A DNA stretch of 64,000 nucleotides. Source: Hetaerina americana. Its lineage: Eukaryota; Arthropoda; Insecta; Odonata; Calopterygidae. Position numbers and translations under genes: made by a program. The stretch is from the NCBI GenBank assembly GCA_022747635.1, contig JAKTNV010000064.1, forward strand, positions 695,001 through 759,000, given 5' to 3'. Positions 56,401 to 64,000 of this stretch are shown here, in pieces. The notes under the pieces were generated by a model. It was not told where the DNA came from. It did no database searches and saw only the letters and a program-made list of their open reading frames with translations. The number at the start of each line of letters is the position of its first letter. The stretch's first letter is position 1.

Positions 56401-59400
56401 GGACCAATTGGTAATGAGAGTTCTTCCCGAATAGTGGCGGGCGACGGCTCCGATTCGGGTCAAAGGGCAACGGGATCACTCTCGCGATTTGGGGAGAGGG
56501 ATGACTGGAAGAGGGATTTTCACAGCAAAGCGGACGCACGTCGGATAATTAATATCCCTCAATTCGCAATTGCACACGAAATTTCTCTTCGTGCTTTGGT
56601 TGGAGAAAACTCGTTTACATCGTAACACACCTTTAATTTCGAGGCGAACACATGGCTTGGAGGCCGGGAGGAAACATTTCCTAAATAGAACTCGAATGAC
56701 TTTTCCAAACATACATCCAAATTAAACTGCATTATACCCTCTCCACCAAGTAGAACTTCACGTCCTCTTTAATTAGGAGCGCGGCGAAATGCACTCTCTA
56801 GAGTAATATGAATAACTCCATTCCGATGGATATGAGTGCATCCAAGGACGTGACCTCCCTCTTGCCCGGACAGAGCGCCCTCCGTCGTTCATTCCATCGC
56901 CCTTTGTGCACCTGAACGCGTTTCCAGAGGCAACGATGGATTTCAAGCGTCAAGCTGCTCCTTGTGTCACGAAAACGCCTTTATTTTAGCCAATAAGGGT
57001 GTTCAGTGCCAATTGAAACATTTCCTTTAAAACTATTACGTGTTTTATTTTCGACCAAGGTGGAGACACTTTAACAGGACTAAACAACGGCATTTTCCAT
57101 ACGAGATGATTTCAATTCATAAGGGACAGCTATTTTCCGAAAAAATGAATTGATGTCACTCAACAAAATATTTCACCGTCTCCAGTTCCCTGGAAGCAGT
57201 TGACCCCCCCCCCTCCTCAGTTGGTCCTTGGAAGACCCTTCTCGCCATAACCACGGCAAGGCGCGATTGCAGGGCGGGAGCGATCCCCTAGCCTCGGGGG
57301 TCGCGCCCAGGGTTCGCAGGATTCCCCCCGGCCCAAGCGGACGCACCCCCGTGTCCCCTCCCTCAGGGGGGAAATCTAAGAGTCCATTCGAGCAGAAATG
57401 GTGGCAAAGAAGAAGGCGTTCTGGGTTGTGTCGAGTGGGAGAGTTTTTTCTTCGAGGTTCGGTCGTGGAGAGGATATCGTTCCCTGTGGCGGGTCGGATG
57501 CCGGAACGGTGCGGAGGGGGTGCGGTGCGGGGGGGGGGAGGGGTGGGGGTGGGCGTGGTGTGCTTTCTCCTCCTCTCGCGACAGTCGCTCGAAGGGGAGG
57601 GAATAATCTGAGAGGGAGAGGGGGGAGAAGGGGGCGGAGGGACCCCCCTTTCCCGTCAGCCGTGTTGTGGCAGAGTGGGGGTTAGGTGGCGGAGGGGTAG
57701 TTCCACTTGCGACCTGAGAACAATCTCCCACCCCCTTTCCAGTCTCACCGCCCTCAACCCCCCCCCACTCCTCCACCCTATTTATACGCGCCTTCGCTTG
57801 CGGATATATCTTTTTATTGTGGCGCCACGTCCGACGTAAAGTATGGAACGGTGAGGAGATAAGATCAGGGGTGGCCGCGTTTAGAGGCGGTGCCGAGGGC
57901 TTTCCGGGAGCATGGAGAGACGGGGGTGGGGGCGGAGGGGGAGGAGTGGAGGGGTGCCGTTTGGGGACGCGGGGGCGGGAGGGAGATTGAATGGAGTTGG
58001 ATGGCCGCAGCAACGGGTGAAGGGCGCAGCGTCGCCGTATAATATGACCCCACACCCCCCTGGATAATGAATAACACGGATAAATTCGCAATAGAAGATT
58101 AATCCTGCAACGCGTTTGCGCTCGAGACAAGAGGGTGGGGGAGGGGTGAAACAAAGCGAGGGGAGGGGTGGAGTGACCACACGCTTCCTCGCAGCTGAGC
58201 GCCAAAGGGCGTTGATCGGGGTCGGACGTGCCGCGGGTGCGGAGGTGGTGGTCACGCGTGGGCCATTTGCGCAGTCGGGGGGGGGGGGCACGCCGGCGGC
58301 GCCCGGGAGGCCCTCGACGCGCGTGCCTTCCGCTCGCGAAGGCGGGCGCCCGGCGCCCTCATCATGACGCGAACGCCTCCGATCGGCCCGTCACCATTGA
58401 CGTTCATCGCGAGTTCAAAAAAGTCCAGGTAAATTAAATGACAATCCTCAGGGATATTCTATGTAAAACTATTTTTATAAAGTAATTCCTATTAATTCCC
58501 AATCCAAAACATTGACAACCCAAGGAGAATTAAGGATTATAATTCAATTACTCATATTTCTTCCCGGGATTGAATTTTTATGACCTCTAAATAAGTTTTT
58601 TTAAACCTCTAAATAACTAACCCGCAGCATCTTTAATGCAACTGCTGACCATTTCGGAACGGCTTATGTATTACACGTGCTCACGTGAATGTTTCTCAAC
58701 GTGCAGGTCACGCTCGAGTGAGGACAAGTCACGGCGAGCACCAATTTTATATTCGATATGGAATCACTGGGGAGGACTGAAACAACGGTTGGTTGCGGGT
58801 GCGGTCGCATCAAATGGTCCAAAACAGGGGGGGGGGGCTTCGGGAGAGGCGAGTCACCTCGGCGACCGCCGGGAGGGGAGCGAGGCCACACTGCCATCGC
58901 AACACGCATTTAGGCGCTTGGAACATTTGGATGTTGAGGGGCAGGCGTCGTTTGGCGGGAATCAGGAACTGCGAAATTTCGATCTTCGCCGAAGACGGCT
59001 TTGAATCGCTAAATTCTGAACTTGTTTTTAGAAGAGTTATCCATCTTAGAAAGCTTTACTCGGGCGGATTGGCATTCGTGGTCATAGTTGGGGGAGGGAG
59101 ATTTCCCTCTTGGGTGTCGTATTAAGAACTGTACAACTCTCTTTCCCGAATAACCGATTCCTTTGGATACGACTCGAGTCTTGTCGCCGAGTTTCTTCGG
59201 GTGCTTGAGATGAGTGTGCCACGACCGCTGCCGCAGACCCCAAAGCGACATTCGGAGCCGCGGTCTCATGGATTGGCCGCATGAGCGCGGATGTGAAGGG
59301 TGAGGGGCACTTTGCCACGGGCGTCTCAATTCCTGCATTTGTCTGGAGATATGCTTCGGAGTGTTTTCCGCATAATTCAGGCATCAAGAGTTAATTATCG

Positions 59401-60255
59401 AGGGAGTTTAAGTGCGCCAATTATTTCTCCTAACTAACACCCGCCCACTACGCTAAAGGAAATCTTACAAAAAAATTGCATGCAAATAGGTTTTAAAGAA
59501 TGAGGATCTCTCTGATGCCCGATTCCTCGCGGCATCAGATCCCGCGCCAGCACCGACACGCACCCGTTTCGAAGAGTAGTGATTCTTCTGCGATGGGCCT
59601 GACACTGTGCCAGCAATCACGACAGCGTACATGACAGACGGAGAGATTGGACATTGTCGATGGATTGATGTGGAAACGACGTTGTCGACATTCGCACCAC
59701 CGACATCGACACGTTCTTTGATATCTTCGACATGGATGCATCGAGGAGAAACCGAAGTTTCCACTAATTTCGGGTCGCACCATCGAAAAACCGATGTGTC
59801 GCACATCGCACGCTGGGGCATCGGGGAAAATCAAAATCCCCTCGTGACACTCAACCAGCCAAATCAAAGAAGTGCGTAGGAAGACGACGGGAGGGAGTAG
59901 GGCAGAGGCTGCAGGTTAGAGCGCGCCCCCTACCCTGCAGTTGATCCTCCCTAAAGAAGGGCGCACTAAACGGGATGAAGGCGGATCATCACCACCGAGA
60001 TCCACTCATTCGGGGATTCCACCTATTTTAATGGCGGGTTACAGACGCCCCCGGACAACTGTTCACTCTAAACAATTACGATAAGGGGCAAAGAGAATAC
60101 ACGAATTGGAACAGGAATAATTCATAATGAAATAATAAGTCACCATCATTATAAGGGAAAGAAGAGCAGCAAAAAAGGAGTGGGATGGATATTATATCAC
60201 CCATACCCTGGTTGGACCATGATATTCCGATCCCTTATCGTTCGTGGAAAAAGTG
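53451..60255. other. Non-coding stretch, no supported gene
   Basis: About 6.8 kb without a supported exon. GC-rich blocks at 53990-54780, 55570-56050, 57200-58430 and 58780-58900 contain long homopolymers: G16 at 54614-54629, a G-rich tract at 56005-56041 and G runs at 57520-57650 and 58276-58288. 58200-58390 is CpG-dense. AT-rich gaps lie at 55020-55200, 56980-57190 and 58430-58640. Long frames (for example minus 56463-55495 and minus 58205-57363) are Pro/Arg/Ser-rich without domains and probably reflect composition. Confidence 0.5.
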
Positions 60256-60715
60256 ACATCTTCCAGTGAGTATATTCCACGTTCCTATTCTAACTAATTT
60301 GGCCTTCTTCTCCTGCGTCTTTTGTCCTGCTGCAGCTTATTTTCCCTTGCAAGGGTTTCTTGGGTTCACCACTGCGGAAGCCTTGCCTTCCCCACTGCCA
60401 GGCACGACACACGGCCGATTGGGCCGAGCCCCGTAGTTGCCAGGACTCAAAATCTCTGAATTGTCCATCATATTTATCTTGGGAATGATAAATGAGGTGG
60501 TTTCCGGATGCCTTCCTCAATAGTGTTTTACCTTGACACCATCACGTACTGGCCGCCCCCCTGGGGTCAGACGCCATTGCAGCCGCCTCACTGAGGAACA
60601 GACGCTGCGTGGACTACCTTTCGTCTGGCTCCTAACCTTCAACCTATCTGGCATGGGTGACCCTACCAGGAGCAATTATGCTATATATATACTCCCGCCC
60701 GCACAGCTCTAGGGG
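60256..60715 (-). mobile_element. RTE-like LINE, 5' end only (copy D)
   Basis: Minus strand from about 60715: CCCCTAGAGCTGTGCGGGC, the full family 5' UTR and the start of the coding region (GCCAAATTAGTTAGAATAGG, AACGTGGAAT), then unrelated sequence. An in-frame stop breaks the start region. A TATATATA insertion sits about 25 bases inside the 5' end. It keeps the 5' end and loses everything else, the opposite of normal LINE truncation. TA repeats lie at its outer edge (60716-60735). Confidence 0.8.
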
Positions 60716-60735
60716 TATATATATATATATACACA
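60716..60735. repeat. Short (TA)n at RTE-like 5' end
   Basis: TA array next to the CCCCTAGAGC (minus strand) 5' end of copy D. Confidence 0.9.
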
Positions 60736-61242
60736 TAGTTTTTTTTGAGCTTGGATAGTAAATGGATGGTTGTTTGGACGGATGTTTGCGGTTGAATATT
60801 AGTACGTGGAAGGTTCGTCCCCTAGCACCGGCCCCTCCGCACAAGCACCGTGCCGTCCTTCCCGCCCACGCAAGCACACCACACGTCAGGGAGAGGCCGT
60901 TGGGAAGCAGCTGACATCTATCGGAGGCACAGGCACATACACGGCCCCTCTCCTCCCCAATGCCCCCCTCCTCTTCCTTCAGGGGGAAGGGAGGACTATG
61001 GGGGCGGAGATGAGAGGAAGGGGTTATTAGGAGGACGCATTTTTATTATCTCCTTGTCAGAAGCGTCCTCTTTGACGTAATTTTACCACTCGACTGGGAG
61101 TGGAGGGTTGGAAGGGGGGGGGCGCTGGGGCGATCGGGCCATCACGATAATGATTTGTGGCTGGCCAATCAACGGCCGTGATTGAATGCCCGAGGCAGTC
61201 GGTGCGTGTCCCTCCTGCGCCTACGCACGCGCGGTTCCATCC

Positions 61243-61280
61243 TTAAAAAGGAATATTCACATTTCGGAGCAGTTTTCAGT
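61243..61280 (+). promoter_or_regulatory. Possible core promoter (TATA-like plus TCAGT initiator), weak
   Basis: TTAAAAAG (61243-61250) lies about 33 bases before TCAGT (61276-61280), an arthropod-type initiator with A at 61278. No downstream promoter element fits at +28. A CGT|GTAAGC donor-like site follows at 61431-61439, which would give a 5' exon of about 155 bases. These signals are short and can occur by chance. Confidence 0.15.
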
Positions 61281-61877
61281 GGCTCGCACCGAACTCCGTT
61301 CCCTCCGCACCGATTGCCGCGCGGCAGTGGGCGCTCACGCGTGGCATCAGAGCTACAATAACAGCAGCTCGGCGATTCGCGACACGTGATAGCAGAGTGA
61401 GAGCGCATCGTTAGTCATGCGTGGCACATTCGTGTAAGCTGTATATACATGTATGAATGGAGCGCAAATTCACATCCAGCCAACAACTATTGAAAGGTGG
61501 AACACCCACTGCAATGTGTGCACATTAATTTGATTTTGCAAGGAATAATATTAAAGGAAAAATCCATGTCAAAATTACGAAATGTCGTATACCTGCTTGC
61601 TAGTAATGAATCAGTGATTTTTCCCATTTGCTTCTTTGAGTGCGTCCCTGTCAGTAACCGCAAATTTTGAGGGAAAACAATGAAAAATATCAAAATAAGG
61701 GTTGTATATCATTATGTCACACTAATATGTTCCGCGAGATATACATCCACAGTTACAACAATTACTTAAATAATTTCCTTGGATACAGATCATTGTTCAA
61801 TTTACTACTAGATATACACGTCTCTCCGGGTGCGTATTGACATGAATTTGCCAGTTTGGCATATGGCTAAATCCTGC

Positions 61878-61956
61878 TTTAGGGGTGTTGACCTAGCACA
61901 CTCCGCCAAAAAGCCCGCGCACCCTGATAGCGGAGTGCGGGGCATTGTGTGTAGAT
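61878..61956 (+). repeat. Dispersed hairpin repeat, copy 3
   Basis: AGGGGTGTTGACCTAGCACA, CTCCGCCAAAAAGCCCGC, GATAGCGGAGTGCGGGGCATT, GTAGATGG. The stem is formed here by CTCCGC / GCGGAG (6 bp). The sequence between the arms differs from copies 1 and 2, but the outer GTGACCTANCAC and GCGGGGCATT blocks agree. Confidence 0.5.
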
Positions 61957-63485
61957 GGACACAAACGGACCGTCAATATTCGAACAGTCTGTCACGAACG
62001 CGTTCAGATTTATCACTTGGGGTTTTTAATTTCGACCTTCGGGCGAAATTTCCCTAGCCGAGGCCATGGCAACAGGGCCACCACTCTTGAGAGGCCCGCT
62101 TGCATGGGAGAGGGTGTGTGGCGCTGGGGCGAGGGCGCTGGAAGTAGGGCCTAGGTGGGTAGGTGGGCCTACTGAGCACAGACGTCCATCCACCCCCGTC
62201 GACTAAGATGGCGGAGGGGTGATGTGCGAGGGAGGGCGAAGGAACCAACCGACACTTGACAGGGCCGGCGGAGGAGGCCCGGCCGGGTCATATTCCCCCA
62301 CGGGAGTGAAGCGAGCCTCCCTCTCCTTCAGACGACCCCTGATACCTTCTTGACGAAGGTAGGCGCGGGAGGAGGGGGCGCGGGCGGGGTCCGAAAGGAA
62401 GGAGAGCGGGGGGTTTATTTTTTCTCCCCCCATCGGAGCCCCGGGGGAGGAGGGGGGTCGAGAAGGGGACGAGATGGGAATGCCAGCTGCTGGCTGCTGC
62501 CTCTCGGAGGCGGGAGTGACGGGGCCGGGGAAGAGGGGGCGGAAGGGGTCTGCTCTCTTCCTGCCAGTGGGTGAGTGGTGAGAAGGCAGTCGGGGGGGGG
62601 GGCGAAAGGGGGGGTTAGTTTGGGTGGCCCCTCCTCTCCGTGGGAAAGCAACGTGGGGATGGAAGCCTTGTTGTTTTGGGGATTCCTCCCCCTGCGCCGA
62701 GAACAACGGCCACCCTCCCTGAGAATAAAGCGATGTTCGCGCCCCTGGGTCTTGTTGCCTACATCGCTTGCATCTTACTGCGGCAGGCATTGTTCTTGTA
62801 ACCAACCGGCGTTCCAACTCTCGGCGCTCTACCATCTTAACCCAAAGGTAAACGATTATTAATAAATTCATTTCAATTCGACACGGAAATAAACAATGGA
62901 AGTAAAAACGAAATTATTAGTGGGTCTCGGGATGAGGAGCGAATATATCACGCCGAATAATTGCGTCCACTTGATTTATGTGTCTGTTCATGCTCAAACG
63001 ACTCGATAATTTCGGTGATAAATAGAGAACTTCTTCCCTCCCTCAAAGCTCTCAATGCATACAGCACACCGCCAATCTTTAGAGAAACCGAGTGATCCGT
63101 CCGCTCATTTAGCGGTTCAATTATTCCCCACCACTACTTTCAACCCAGACCATGCCTCACACTCCAATGGAGTAATGCCACCAGCGTTGACGGCTTTCAA
63201 ATGAGGACCCACCTTGGTCAGAATCGGCAGCCTAATCGTGATTTTCGACCACACTATCCCTCGCATGGCTGCAGAATCACCGCGAAGGGACGGGCGACGG
63301 AGGGCACAGCCCCCACTCTGCGTCGCCGGGAAACCTTCCACCTTGACTCACCGCCCACATTCAGGACACCTCCTCGGCCTGAAGCCATCAATGCCTCGTG
63401 AACGTGGCGTTCCTTGAACACGGCGACGGTAACTGTGAGCAATCTTATTTTTCGCAATAGGTTTTTGTGGGCTATACAATACCGA

Positions 63486-64000
63486 TTGAAGTGTTTTGGA
63501 GCCAAGCGGTTACGGCTGCAGGGACATTAGAAGAAGAACAGCGTAAGGTAATGAAGCTTTCAAAAGGAGGGGATTGACGACAGGTATGTTGAGCAAGGAT
63601 GTTAAGAAACGGCTTGTTAAAACTTTAATATGGAGCGTGGTTATGTACCGCGCGGAAACATGGCCATTGAAGCAATGAGATAAACACAGCAGTTCTGATG
63701 TAGTCCGGTGGGTAGAGCATTGGTCTGCGGACCGGAGAGCCCGGGTTCGATTCTGGGTGACGAGTCTGGGCACTCTTAACTTCACGTAAACTGCGTCTTA
63801 TTTCCGGGTACCAGATCTCCCAGGGAAACCATAGCCGGCACTGGGAAAGGCTCTCGCCCCGTAATTACCCCGACGAGTGAATTTCACACGCCTTGTATGG
63901 CTTAGTGCTGGTCGAACTCCGCCATCATCCATCAAACCGAACTTTGAATTGATGACCGTGGTGGATACAGTAGATCGGAGGTTTTGAAATAAGGGGATGG
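63486..64000 (+). mobile_element. RTE-like LINE 3' fragment with nested SINE (copy E)
   Basis: 63486-63692 matches copy C around 35815-36015: GTGTTTTGGA, the AGGGACATTAGAAGAAGAA block, TGTTGAGCAAGGATGTTAAG, TTTAATATGGAGCGTGG, and TGTACCGCGCGGAAACATGG (copy C: YGAETW). After the SINE, 63964-64000 continues with GGAGGTTTTGAAATAAGGGG (copy C: LEAFEMWAW). Several indels and stops. The window ends inside this copy. Confidence 0.8.
63693..63963 (+). mobile_element. tRNA-derived SINE, full length (copy 5)
   Basis: Head: TGTAGTCCGGTGGGTAGAGC (A-box region), ATTGGTCTGCGGACCGGAG, CCCGGGTTCGATTCTGGG (B-box). Body: GGGCACTCTTAACTTCACG, GGGTACCAGATCTCCCAGG, CCATAGCCGGCACTGGG, GTGAATTTCACACGCC. Tail: GAATTGATGACCGTG. 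The left flank GATAAACACAGCAG and right flank GATACAGTAG look like an imperfect target-site duplication. It interrupts the RTE-like fragment. Confidence 0.85.

Larger units (their letters stand above)
60736..63485. other. Mostly non-coding; weak promoter-like site
   Basis: Holds a promoter-like candidate at 61243-61280 and a hairpin repeat at 61878-61956, both listed separately. 60950-61140 and 62050-62720 are GC-rich with G runs (for example 62591-62600). 61480-61820 is AT-rich. No exon supported. Confidence 0.5.

Noticed and set aside
55495..56463. Long minus-strand open frame (322 codons)
   Set aside because: It covers a G/C-homopolymer patch, is rich in Pro, Ser and Arg, shows no domain, and overlaps several equally long frames on both strands. 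Best explained by composition.
57363..58205. Long minus-strand open frame (280 codons)
   Set aside because: Pro-, Ser- and His-rich low-complexity translation of a GC-rich patch; no motif, and competing frames overlap it.
59465..59867. Overlapping minus-strand frames of 110-118 codons
   Set aside because: Two frames overlap and neither shows a domain; likely chance.

Overview
This window looks like repeat-rich nuclear DNA from an animal, most likely an arthropod. The species cannot be fixed from the sequence. The reasons are: no long uninterrupted host gene, many fossil retrotransposons (Penelope-like, RTE-like and CR1/Jockey-like), a tRNA-derived SINE family, long (TA)n microsatellites, and a strong alternation of AT-rich stretches with GC-rich patches full of G or C homopolymer runs. 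There is no operon structure, no CRISPR array and no confident tRNA or rRNA gene. Almost every supported feature is a mobile element or its debris.

Layout. 1-6463: non-coding, with a GC-rich patch at about 1700-4200. 6471-8870: (TA)n arrays, two partial SINEs and a 5'-truncated Penelope-like element (PLE1) with a 44-bp perfect inverted repeat, RT and GIY-YIG reading frames split by a frameshift, and a hammerhead-like motif. 12520-13615 (minus): RTE-like LINE piece. 13620-14100 and 14331-14563: two foldback elements built from PLE-type ends, the second lying between two (TA)n arrays. 15765-16982: two copies of an unnamed hairpin repeat. 18875-18990: decayed PLE end. 20282-20470: (TA)n/(CA)n plus a PLE terminal tag. 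20995-21845: inverted repeats enclosing a second RTE-like fragment. 29087-30053: RTE-like 5' UTR and endonuclease fused to an RT fragment. 32600-34175 (minus): second PLE (PLE2). 35045-36436: RTE-like copy with both ends but no middle. 39560-40915: CR1-like LINE. 46321-46555: old SINE. 50480-53450: nearly full-length dead CR1/Jockey-like LINE with a nested SINE. 60256-60715 (minus): RTE-like 5' end only. 63486-64000: RTE-like 3' fragment with another nested SINE.

How the parts relate. One RTE-like family supplies five copies, and at least three of them have different internal deletions that keep the 5' UTR. A tRNA-derived SINE has inserted twice into LINE coding sequence, leaving imperfect target-site duplications. 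The Penelope-type material is the most interesting: several ends carry a hammerhead-like core (CTGANGA, stem, GAAA, very short helix III ending in TC), a shared tail (GTGAGTGTCCTTT-like) and a shared tag (TATTCAC, six bases, GTGAGACTTTC). Nearly every (TA)n array in the window touches the end of an element, which suggests targeting of, or seeding by, these elements. Host genes may run through the window as introns. Only a weak candidate signal-peptide exon (about 41285) and a weak promoter-like site (about 61243-61280) could be picked out.
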